Part shown: in pieces, positions 17,385-24,812 of the stretch
Position numbering within the stretch: the stretch's first letter is position 1
Layout: the number at the start of each line of letters is the position of its first letter
Source of the DNA: Pseudobowmanella zhangzhouensis
Lineage (GTDB): Bacteria > Pseudomonadota > Gammaproteobacteria > Enterobacterales > Alteromonadaceae
Direction of reading: 5' to 3'
Assembly: GCF_042662685.1 (NCBI RefSeq)
Contig: NZ_JBHSYO010000005.1
Location: forward strand, 124,001 to 188,000
DNA length: 64,000 nucleotides
The notes under the pieces: generated by a model
Told to the model about the DNA's origin: nothing
Databases searched by the model: none
The model's input: only the letters and a program-made list of their open reading frames with translations
Translations under genes and position numbers: made by a program

Positions 17385-19118
17385 ATGGTTAAAGTGAAGT
17401 CGCCGCTTTCGCGTAAACTGTTAACCCGCGTCCTGTCTGTTTACTTTTTACTGACCATCACCGTGACGTTCTTTCAGGTATTTACCGAATATCTGAATGC
17501 CAAGAATCATATTCAGGGTGAACTGGAAACCCTGAAAAACACCTTCGGCAGCGCATTAACCCGTGCCATCTGGGAACTCAACGATCCTCAGGCGATTGCC
17601 TCTGCTCAGGGCTTAATGGAATTACCCATTGTCGAAGGCGTACAGATCCGCGATGAAAGCGGCAAACTGATTGCCGAACTAGGCCGCGTGGTAGAGCAAC
17701 CGGCAGAACTGGCCGCGCGCGGAACCTTCGACGACCACGACAATGGTACCTTTAGTTACAGCTTTCCACTGATCTTTGAATTTAACGGCCGAACCAGCCG
17801 CGTAGGTGATGTAAGCTTGTATTCCAGCTTCGACGTTATCGTCGGGCGCATCGAAGTAGGCTTATTCTTCCTGGTCGGTAACGCGATTATTAAAACCGCG
17901 TTTTTAATCTTCTTATTCCTGCACGCGTTTCGCGGCATGCTCACCGAACCGATGGAAGATCTCACCCGCCAGATCAGCAACTTTGATCTTAACCATCTGG
18001 AAAGCTCCAAAATTAACCTGCGTGCCACCGAAGACAACGAGTTGATGTTATTGCAGCGCGCATTTAATAATCTGATTGATGATCTCATCCACTCCCAGCA
18101 CAAACTGCAGGATACCCAGCAGGAGCTGCGCGAGGTAAATCGCCGTTTAGACGAACAAAACCTCACATTAGAGCAGGAAGTAGCGCGTAAGACCGCGTCA
18201 CTGAGTCATATCATGCTGGATTTGGAACGCCAGAAAGATGAACTGCTGGTCAAACAGCGGGAACTCAAATTCGAGATCACCGAAAAAACCCGCATCGCCG
18301 AAGAATTACGTGCCACCAACCAGGAACTGGCCAGCTCCATGGAAAACCTGCGTCAGGCGCGGGATCAACTGGTGGAATCTGAGCGTATGGCATCCCTCGG
18401 CGGTCTGGTGGCCGGTATCGCCCACGACGTCAATACCCCACTGGGCATCGGCGTGACTGCGGCCAGTTTTCTACAGGATCGTATCCGCGTGCTGAACGAA
18501 GCGTTTGAGAATAAAACCCTCACCTCCAGCGCAATGAAAAACTTCCTGACCGAGTCCGAACAAACCACCGGATTATTGATGAACAACCTGCACCGTGCCT
18601 CGGAGCTGGTGTCCAGCTTTAAGCAGGTGGCAGTGGATCAAACCAGCGAACTGGAGCGCACCATCAATGTGCGCGAATATCTGGGTGAGGTGATTCAGTC
18701 ACTGGCGCCGACCCTGAAAAAAACCCAGCATAAGATCAAAATCGACTGCGCGCAGGATCTCAACGTGTATTGCTCGCCGGGGATTGTCGCGCAGATCTTT
18801 ACCAATATGATAATGAACTCAATTATCCATGGCTTTGAAGACATGGAGCAGGGTCACATCGACATCAGCATCAAGCAAAAAGACAACAATATTCATATTC
18901 TGTACATCGATAATGGCAAAGGTATGAGCGAAGAAGTGCTGGCCAATCATTTCGACGCCTTCTTCACCACTAAACGCGGCAAGGGTGGCAGTGGTCTTGG
19001 CACCCATATCATGTATAACCTTGTCACTCAGTCGTTACGCGGTAAAATAGCCGTTAGCAGCACGCCTGGGCATGGCGTTGAATACAAAATTACATTCCCC
19101 ATCAAGCAACAAGATTAA
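17385..19118 (+). CDS. Membrane sensor histidine kinase (orphan)
   Basis: 577 residues. A membrane segment near residues 13-32, an extracytoplasmic sensor of about 120 residues, a second membrane segment near 160-182, then a long coiled coil (about 230-335) leading to the kinase core. The H-box is GIAHDVNTPLG with His347; ATPase motifs are DNGKGMS and GKGGSGLGTHIMYNL. The H-box with N-T-P-L-G fits the HisKA subgroup common in hybrid or ligand-sensing kinases. There is no adjacent response regulator; it is divergent from phoB and followed by rdgC, so its partner is unknown. Confidence 0.9.
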   Translation: MVKVKSPLSRKLLTRVLSVYFLLTITVTFFQVFTEYLNAKNHIQGELETLKNTFGSALTRAIWELNDPQAIASAQGLMELPIVEGVQIRDESGKLIAELGRVVEQPAELAARGTFDDHDNGTFSYSFPLIFEFNGRTSRVGDVSLYSSFDVIVGRIEVGLFFLVGNAIIKTAFLIFLFLHAFRGMLTEPMEDLTRQISNFDLNHLESSKINLRATEDNELMLLQRAFNNLIDDLIHSQHKLQDTQQELREVNRRLDEQNLTLEQEVARKTASLSHIMLDLERQKDELLVKQRELKFEITEKTRIAEELRATNQELASSMENLRQARDQLVESERMASLGGLVAGIAHDVNTPLGIGVTAASFLQDRIRVLNEAFENKTLTSSAMKNFLTESEQTTGLLMNNLHRASELVSSFKQVAVDQTSELERTINVREYLGEVIQSLAPTLKKTQHKIKIDCAQDLNVYCSPGIVAQIFTNMIMNSIIHGFEDMEQGHIDISIKQKDNNIHILYIDNGKGMSEEVLANHFDAFFTTKRGKGGSGLGTHIMYNLVTQSLRGKIAVSSTPGHGVEYKITFPIKQQD

Positions 19119-19157
19119 TCCGCCCCGCGCGGATCGCATTTTCACAGGATCTTTATT

Positions 19158-20060
19158 ATGTGGTTTAAGAACCTCAAGTTTTATCGCCTGACGCAGGCGT
19201 TTTCCCATGACGACCAACAGTTACAACAACGTTTAAGCGAGTTTGCCTTTCGTCCGTGCCAATCTCAGGAAATCAGCACCACTGGCTGGACCGCCCCCAT
19301 TCGCGGTGGCGATATGCTGTTTCATTTGGGCAGTGGCAACTACCTGTTCTGTTTACAAAAGCAGGAGCGTATTCTGCCTGCCGCGGTGTTAAATGCCAAA
19401 GTGGCAGAAAAAGTCGCCGAGATTGAGCGTGAAACCGGCTCACCGGTGGGCAAAAAAGCCCAGCAAGAGATGAAAGAGCAGCTGACCATGCAAATGCTGC
19501 CGCAGGCGTTTACCAAAGATACCTTTACCTGGGGCTTTATCTCCCCGGCCGCCAATCTGGTAGTGGTCGATGCCGCAGGTGACGGCAAAGCCGAGGCGTT
19601 TTTAAGCCATCTGCGTAAAACCCTGGAAAGCCTGCCAGTGGTGCCATGGGCCCGTCGCAGCGTGGCGGCAGAACTGACCAACTGGCTGACCGACAACCCG
19701 CCTGAAGAGTTTGAACTGAAAGAAGAAGCAGAACTGCGTCAGCCGGAAGAAGGCGGTGCGGTAGCGCGCTTTAAGAATCAGGATTTAGGCAGTGACGAAG
19801 TGCTGACCCAAATCGAAAACGGTAAGGTAGTGAGTAAACTGGCGATTCACTGGGATGAGACCTTCTCGGCCATCGTGCAGGATACGGTGACCATCAGCCG
19901 CCTGAAATTCAGTGACATGCTGCGTGAGCAAAATGCCGACATCGATAAGGCGGATCGCGCGGCGCGGTTGGATGCGGATTTTTGTTTAATGGCCGGTGAA
20001 GTGGTGCGTTTTGCCGAGCGCCTGAATGGGTTGTTTGGATTGCAGCAAGACGGCATCTAA
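19158..20060 (+). CDS. rdgC: Recombination-associated protein RdgC
   Basis: 300 residues, matching the E. coli RdgC length. The start MWFKNLKFYRLTQ and internal LPVVPWARRSVAAELTNWL are characteristic. RdgC forms a ring around double-stranded DNA and restrains RecA-mediated recombination. A terminator hairpin follows the stop immediately. The downstream 800 bp hold a dispersed repeat and then a restriction-modification system. Confidence 0.95.
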   Translation: MWFKNLKFYRLTQAFSHDDQQLQQRLSEFAFRPCQSQEISTTGWTAPIRGGDMLFHLGSGNYLFCLQKQERILPAAVLNAKVAEKVAEIERETGSPVGKKAQQEMKEQLTMQMLPQAFTKDTFTWGFISPAANLVVVDAAGDGKAEAFLSHLRKTLESLPVVPWARRSVAAELTNWLTDNPPEEFELKEEAELRQPEEGGAVARFKNQDLGSDEVLTQIENGKVVSKLAIHWDETFSAIVQDTVTISRLKFSDMLREQNADIDKADRAARLDADFCLMAGEVVRFAERLNGLFGLQQDGI

Positions 20061-20064
20061 TCTT

Positions 20065-20089
20065 AAGGGCGACGTTAGTCGCCCTTTTT
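20065..20089 (+). terminator. Terminator after rdgC
   Basis: Stem GGGCGAC/GTCGCCC (20067-20084), loop GTTA, followed by five T. Confidence 0.85.
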
Positions 20090-20112
20090 AGTTATTCCGG
20101 CACCTATCCGTC

Positions 20113-20134
20113 ATTCCGGCCAGCGCGCCGGAAT
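20113..20134. repeat. REP-like hairpin
   Basis: Inverted repeat ATTCCGGC/GCCGGAAT with a 6-nt loop, in the familiar context GTCATTCCGGC...GCCGGAATC of intergenic REP-like units. Single copy seen in this window. Confidence 0.6.
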
Positions 20135-20191
20135 CTAGGCAGATCTAAGCAATGACCTTCCTTTCGCTTATTCAGTGCAGGACTGTGAGTT

Positions 20192-20712
20192 TTTGTCGCG
20201 GTGGCGACAGCACCCAAAGGGGCTTCGCGCCAAGCCCCTTTGGATTCCCCGGCGTCCCGACGGCGGAACAACATAAAATCCTATCGCCGGTAAAAGCCTA
20301 ACCGCGTTACAGGGGCTTTCCATGCCACCTTTAACGCTCGCCCCATCATCCATGATGTGGCGTCATGCTTTTACATCGGCTCCCGAATTTTACTTCCGCC
20401 CACGGGATTGAAACTGCCACCGAAAGTCCACAGCCAGAAAACAGCAAATCAGCTGGCAGTTAGCACCAGAAATATTGTCGCGCGGAGCGCGTTCTTTCTC
20501 TAGCGACTCAATTTGCCCGAAATAAAACAGATTTCGCCGAATGGCCTGACAGGACGTCAGGCCAAGGCGCAGAGCCTTACATGGATGTTGCCTTGCGCCT
20601 GTTCGAAAAGCGAAAACCGTTTTATGAGGAATCAGCAAATTGCCGGAGCGAAAGACCTTTTCCCCTTTTGGGTCTGTCCAAAAGGGGTCGCCAAGACGGG
20701 AGTCGGCGAAAA
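20192..20712 (+). repeat. Hairpin-rich dispersed repeat, copy 1 (about 520 bp)
   Basis: Nearly identical over most of its length to 33370-34018, same orientation. It begins TTTGTCGCGGTGGCGAC and contains perfect hairpins: CCAAAGGGGCTT/AAGCCCCTTTGG near 20215-20245, GGCCTGAC/GTCAGGCC near 20542-20563, and CCCCTTTTGG/CCAAAAGGGG near 20662-20687. Relative to copy 2 it lacks an internal segment of about 118 bp near the right end and about 20 bp near 20500. Short open frames on its minus strand also occur in copy 2 but are probably not genes. Looks like a mobile or recombining non-coding element; no transposase is present. Confidence 0.85.
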
Positions 20713-20808
20713 CCGGCATGGATGCCGTGTCTACCTATACAAATACTTTATATAGCAATCACTGACGATAACTGTTAAAAATGTAAAATGAAAAACTAAT
20801 TTTAAATA

Positions 20809-20822
20809 GTTAAACATTTAAC
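20809..20822. repeat. Small inverted repeat upstream of the restriction gene
   Basis: GTTAAA-CA-TTTAAC, 35 bp before the TTG start of the endonuclease gene, in an AT-rich leader. It shares the core TTAAACAT with the larger inverted repeat in front of the methyltransferase gene (22728-22761), so a common operator is possible. Confidence 0.4.
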
Positions 20823-20856
20823 CATCTGCAATTTTTTAACTTACTGAGATGAAATT

Positions 20857-21714
20857 TTGTCTGAATTAGAAAATACAGAATATTTTAATAAATATTTTTC
20901 AACCTATCCCGACAATAGTTCCCTGATGAGTCTGATAGAATTTTTTAAAGACTTTTCAGATGATAACTCTGATTTAGAATCGATAGTTGGAGATATTCTA
21001 CGTGGTTCATTAGACGAAGTTATTGATATGCCTCGAACTAATAGATTCAGCCTAGATGAACTTGAGAAGACCGAAAAAACTTACATAGGCACAAAAGTAG
21101 AAATTCTGTTTCGAGACACGTTTGGACTCGACAAGGGAGATAAACTAGATCTAAAGGTCCGGGGTCATGAAGTTGATGTGAAAAACACCATTGGATCAAA
21201 TTGGACGATCCCAAGTGAAGCCCTAGACGAGATCTGTGTATTGCTCCAAGCAAATGACAATAAGTCATCATTCTGTTTTGGTTTACTGATCTGCCGAAAT
21301 CGGGTACTGAATCAAGGAAAAAATAGAGATGGTAAGCGAACTATTTCTAAAGAGGGAAAAAACGAAATTTTGTGGATTGTAAAAGATGGAGCTCTACCAA
21401 AGAATTTCTTTTTACATATGAATGACGATTTGAGGCATGAAATACTTTCACCATCTGGCGGTGCAACTAGATTAGCCAACCTTTTTAGGAGCTTTCAAGG
21501 GGAGATTATTACGCGAAGATTAGTCGAATGTGTTGCCCGCCAAAAAGACTACATGAAAAGGATAAGAGGGAATGGTGGAGCCAGGGACATCCTAGCTCAA
21601 GAAGAACTTTTAATTTTATGGGGAGGTAGTATAGAGGATAACAAAAAGCTTAAATCTCTCGGTTTTAAGGGAATAAATGCTGAACACTTTGTTTGTATAA
21701 AAAATAATATTTAA
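20857..21714 (+). CDS. NaeI-family type II restriction endonuclease
   Basis: 285 residues. It aligns by eye with NaeI through LEKTEKTYIGTKVEI and RIRGNGGARDIL (NaeI has HKTEKTHMGTLVEI and RVRGSGGARSIL). The PD-(D/E)xK residues would be Glu82, Asp98, Asp107 and Lys109, each exactly 12 later than NaeI Glu70, Asp86, Asp95 and Lys97. NaeI cuts GCCGGC and needs two sites; specificity here is presumed only. The frame has no ATG: a TGA at 20845 leaves TTG at 20857 as the start, preceded by GAG. It is much more AT-rich than its neighbours, suggesting transfer. The stop overlaps that of the convergent methyltransferase in a shared TTAA. Confidence 0.88.
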   Translation: MSELENTEYFNKYFSTYPDNSSLMSLIEFFKDFSDDNSDLESIVGDILRGSLDEVIDMPRTNRFSLDELEKTEKTYIGTKVEILFRDTFGLDKGDKLDLKVRGHEVDVKNTIGSNWTIPSEALDEICVLLQANDNKSSFCFGLLICRNRVLNQGKNRDGKRTISKEGKNEILWIVKDGALPKNFFLHMNDDLRHEILSPSGGATRLANLFRSFQGEIITRRLVECVARQKDYMKRIRGNGGARDILAQEELLILWGGSIEDNKKLKSLGFKGINAEHFVCIKNNI

Positions 21715-22718
21715 ACCGCCTTTTTAAACTTAGCAGCTTCCAATGCGCTTATTATGCTTTTACCTATGTGTTTAGCAACCGGTGGGGGAAATGCATTACC
21801 AACTTGTCTGTAAGCAGGAGTTTTTTTTCCGAAGAATTCCCACCAATCAGGAAAGCCTTGGATTCTTGCTGCCATTCGCACAGTAATCAATGGCATGCCT
21901 TTGTATTCTTCTTTATCTTTATAGCCTGTAAAACCTTGTTGTGGAGGTTCATTTCCTACAATACACCCATTGACATACAATTCTTGCCAAGCCTTTCTAG
22001 CTCTAGTTGGTCCTAAATCTGGGCCACCATGTTTCTTCGAGCCCCCGACTAAGGTTGGTGCTATTTTATTTGCTTTCTTTTTCCACGATTTCGCACCTTC
22101 CCACCCGTTACTGGCCATTAAATCATAAAGTGCCTCCCCAACTGTAGGTGGCTCAATGGATTGATCTGGCCAGGAAAAAAATTTCGCATATTCGGGCCTT
22201 AGTGCTACCAATATGACTCTGGGCCGCAATTGAGGAACACCATAATCAGAAGCATTATGCAGCTTCCAAAAAGTTTCATACCCCATTTCGTGCAATCTTT
22301 TATCAATACCTGAACGATATTCATCAAACTTGGGTTCAAGTAGGCCAGAAACGTTTTCAAGCATGACAGCTTTCGGGTCTGTTTTTTCAACAATTTTTAA
22401 TGCTGCTGGAAATAAATCCCTTTCGTCATCTTTGCCTAATTGCTTGCCCGCTTTTGAAAATGGTGGACATGGAACGCCACCGGCAACCAGGTCAACTCCC
22501 TTATATTCATGCGCACCGTTCTCTGCAAAATGTTGAACGCAACCCTCAAGTATTTTTTCCCAACCTAAATCATGGGTAGCATTATTAAGCTCAAGTGTTT
22601 TACATGCAGGTTTATCTATTTCTATCAATAGCTTATGTTTGAAGCCTGCCTGATGAAGGCCAAGCGCTTGGCCCCCAGCACCAGCGCAAAGCTCTAATGA
22701 TGTATATTCGTAAACCAT
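21711..22718 (-). CDS. DNA (cytosine-5-)-methyltransferase of the NaeI-like system
   Basis: 335 residues with the C5-methyltransferase motifs in order: motif I LELCAGAGGQALGL (SAM), motif IV GVPCPPFSKAG with catalytic Cys84, motif VI MLENVSG at about 119-125, motif VIII QLRPRVILVA, and motif X QVGNAFPPPVAKHI. The region between VIII and IX (about residues 190-280) should hold the target recognition domain. It protects the host against the convergent endonuclease. A GGAGGG ribosome site lies upstream, partly within a 34-bp inverted repeat that may control expression. AT-rich like its partner. Confidence 0.93.
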   Translation of the reverse strand: MVYEYTSLELCAGAGGQALGLHQAGFKHKLLIEIDKPACKTLELNNATHDLGWEKILEGCVQHFAENGAHEYKGVDLVAGGVPCPPFSKAGKQLGKDDERDLFPAALKIVEKTDPKAVMLENVSGLLEPKFDEYRSGIDKRLHEMGYETFWKLHNASDYGVPQLRPRVILVALRPEYAKFFSWPDQSIEPPTVGEALYDLMASNGWEGAKSWKKKANKIAPTLVGGSKKHGGPDLGPTRARKAWQELYVNGCIVGNEPPQQGFTGYKDKEEYKGMPLITVRMAARIQGFPDWWEFFGKKTPAYRQVGNAFPPPVAKHIGKSIISALEAAKFKKAV

Positions 22719-22727
22719 AAAAACCCT

Positions 22728-22761
22728 CCATTAACACTGTTTAAACATACAGCATTAATGG
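22728..22761. promoter_or_regulatory. Inverted repeat overlapping the methyltransferase leader
   Basis: Outer arms CCATTAA/TTAATGG (22728-22734 and 22755-22761) and inner arms CTGT/ACAG around a TTAAACAT core form an interrupted palindrome of 34 bp. It touches the ribosome-binding site of the methyltransferase gene, so it is a candidate autoregulatory operator. No controller protein gene is present, so the methyltransferase itself may bind. Confidence 0.45.
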
Positions 22762-22898
22762 CAAATATCAAATTCAAAAAAGGCGATTTTACGCGTTTGC
22801 TCGCACTTAACAAGCGCATGCAATCGTATAGCCAAAACTGTCATTCGTTTTTCCAAAAGACGGCACAATCGGCGCCATCGTGGCTTGCCGTTGAATGA
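22758..22898 (+). CDS. Doubtful 46-codon open frame
   Basis: An ATG at 22758 opens a 46-residue lysine-rich frame (MANIKFKKGDFTRLLALN...). It has no Shine-Dalgarno sequence and starts inside the inverted repeat. I recognise no family. The rest of the 22719-23128 gap holds the PhoB boxes near its right end and nothing else I can name. It may be a remnant of an adjacent accessory gene or no gene at all. Confidence 0.2.
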   Translation: MANIKFKKGDFTRLLALNKRMQSYSQNCHSFFQKTAQSAPSWLAVE

Positions 22899-23024
22899 GT
22901 GGCTAGCAGCTGACTCTCACCATACGACTATATGTTTCCCCCTTGCCTACATCCACCGCGCGAGGCGCGGAACCAAAGGTTCTCGCGCAGATAGCCTGCT
23001 TCCCACCATTTTCAAGCGGCGTTT

Positions 23025-23083
23025 ATGAATGTTTTATGACATTTTGTTTGCGTAACAAAAGTGTCACACCGCTCCGTTAGTCT
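23025..23083 (+). promoter_or_regulatory. PhoB boxes and promoter of lipoprotein/TonB-receptor genes
   Basis: Direct box on the plus strand: GCGTAAC (23050-23056), spacer AAAA, GTGTCAC (23061-23067), then 10 nt and a TAGTCT hexamer (23078-23083). Seven bases upstream lies a second box in the opposite orientation: minus strand ATGTCAT (23042-23036), AAAA, CATTCAT (23031-23025), 15 of 18 consensus positions by my count. The opposed-box arrangement resembles that of the pit promoter. The gene starts at 23129. Confidence 0.75.
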
Positions 23084-23128
23084 TGCCGAAATTTTTAAAC
23101 ACATCCGCAAAACCCAACGGAGAACAAC

Positions 23129-24745
23129 ATGAAATTAGCCGGCTTATTCAAAGCTTCTGCCATCGCTTCAGCTCTTGCCCTGGTAGGCTGTGGTGGTGAT
23201 ATCAACATCACCCCAACTGTTAACGATAACAGCACTTACACAGACAACAGCGTTAATAACTCTAACAATACCACTGGTGGCACCAGTGAAGATGTGACCT
23301 GTGCAAGCTATGAAAGCGCGGCCGGTACAGTAGAAGGGACGTTCGACGGTCTGGACTGTCTGTACAACGACTCTTTTGCCAGCAAAAATATTTCAATCAC
23401 GTCAAACATCACGTTCGAAGAGCTGCCAAACGGCGGTGTGCACAAGTTTGATGACGCCCTGTTAATCGGCGAAGACGGTGACACCAGCGCTGGATTCACT
23501 ATCCCGGCAGTTGGCCCAACCATGACAGTTAAGCCAGGTGCAGTGTTGGCATTCAGCTCAGGTGAAGCCATCATCCGTATCGCCCGTGGCGCAAAAATTC
23601 AGGCAGTAGGTACCTCTACTAAGCCAATCGTTTTCACTTCTGCCAACGCATTTGACCGTTTCGATAACGAAGGTAACGGCCCACTGTACGCAGACTGGGG
23701 TGGCATCATCATCAACGGTAAAGGTATCACTGACCAGTGTACTGATGCAGAGCGTGCAGGCGCTACCTGTAACGTGGCCTCTGAAGGTATCACTAGTTAC
23801 TTCGGTGGCAACGACAATACAGACTCTAGCGGTAACATCAAATGGGCGAAAATCTGGTACGCCGGTTCTGGTCCGCGTGTAGGCGGCGAAGGTGACGACC
23901 TGAACTCACTGACCCTGAATGCGGTAGGTTCTGGCTCTGAGTTCGATTACATTCACATTCACCAGGGCTTCGATGACGGTATCGAAATCTTCGGTGGTGC
24001 CACTACCCTGAAGCACATCGTGGTAACTGATACCCAGGATGACTCTTTCGACTTCGACGCTGGCTGGCAAGGTAAGGCGCAGTTCCTGTTTATCAAACAC
24101 GGTAGCGTAACTCTGTCTGACGGTTCTATTGCCCACATGGGTAACGGTGGTTTCGAGTCTGACGGTGTGAAAGGCGCGTCTTCTGCCGAAGTATCGCCTT
24201 CTAACCCAACTGTAGCTAACGTAACGGTTATTACCTCAGATGAACTGTCTGTGCGTGACGGTGATCCATCAACGGCTTACAAATTTGACGATGAATTCAA
24301 TTCGCAAATTTATAACGCTCTGATCATCAAAACCAGCGCGACACAAACTCACTGTATCTCGTTCTCAAGCGACGGTGAGAAGCAAGCAGACAAGATTGCC
24401 TTCCACAACTCGGTAATGGCATGTGACTCTGAGTTTGCTGATGCGGACGGTACGTTCAACAGCGGTAAAGAGCCAGCTGCGCTGACCGGTACTACTCTGA
24501 CTGATTGGTTCGACAACAGCGGTGCCAACGAGCGTATTGCAGCCTCTGCTACTGTACTGGCAGCAGACGGTTTCTCTACCAACACTGCATCAACGGATAT
24601 CACCATCTCAGCCAATGATTTAAGCACGCTGGACTCAAGCTTCTTTGATTCTGCCGCCTACATCGGTGCAGTGTCTGACCAGGATACTTCATCAAACTGG
24701 TACAAATGGGTTGAAGCAGCAGTTGCTGCGGCAGACGCAGACTAA
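23129..24745 (+). CDS. Putative beta-helix surface lipoprotein
   Basis: 538 residues. Lipoprotein signal with lipobox LVGC (Cys21), a low-complexity Asn/Thr linker (about 25-52), then a repetitive beta-rich region with glycine and aspartate turns (WGGIIINGKGI, DYIHIHQGFDDGIEIFGGAT, VVTDTQDDSFDFDAGWQG), consistent with a right-handed beta-helix. Proteins with this signature often accompany TonB-dependent receptors, as here: the receptor gene follows after 61 bp. A PhoB box upstream suggests phosphate-starvation expression. Capture of substrate for the receptor is inference; no catalytic motif is recognised. Confidence 0.8.
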   Translation: MKLAGLFKASAIASALALVGCGGDINITPTVNDNSTYTDNSVNNSNNTTGGTSEDVTCASYESAAGTVEGTFDGLDCLYNDSFASKNISITSNITFEELPNGGVHKFDDALLIGEDGDTSAGFTIPAVGPTMTVKPGAVLAFSSGEAIIRIARGAKIQAVGTSTKPIVFTSANAFDRFDNEGNGPLYADWGGIIINGKGITDQCTDAERAGATCNVASEGITSYFGGNDNTDSSGNIKWAKIWYAGSGPRVGGEGDDLNSLTLNAVGSGSEFDYIHIHQGFDDGIEIFGGATTLKHIVVTDTQDDSFDFDAGWQGKAQFLFIKHGSVTLSDGSIAHMGNGGFESDGVKGASSAEVSPSNPTVANVTVITSDELSVRDGDPSTAYKFDDEFNSQIYNALIIKTSATQTHCISFSSDGEKQADKIAFHNSVMACDSEFADADGTFNSGKEPAALTGTTLTDWFDNSGANERIAASATVLAADGFSTNTASTDITISANDLSTLDSSFFDSAAYIGAVSDQDTSSNWYKWVEAAVAAADAD

Positions 24746-24766
24746 TCGTTGGAACTTCTCAGGAAC

Positions 24767-24792
24767 CAGGCGCCAAGGTGCGCCTGTTTTTT
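24767..24792 (+). terminator. Hairpin between lipoprotein and receptor genes
   Basis: Stem CAGGCGC/GCGCCTG (24767-24786) with a 6-nt loop and six T. It could attenuate read-through so that less receptor than lipoprotein is made. Confidence 0.7.
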
Positions 24793-24812
24793 GATTCGAA
24801 GAGGAGTTGATG

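Noticed and set aside
20168..20353. Open frame on the minus strand of repeat copy 1, and matching ones at 33238-33531 and 33637-34101 in copy 2
   Set aside because: They recur because the DNA repeat recurs, are interrupted or extended by hairpin modules, and have no ribosome sites. I treat the element as non-coding.
22838..22844. CTGTCAT half-site in the methyltransferase upstream region
   Set aside because: No second half-site at 11 bp on either side; counted as chance.
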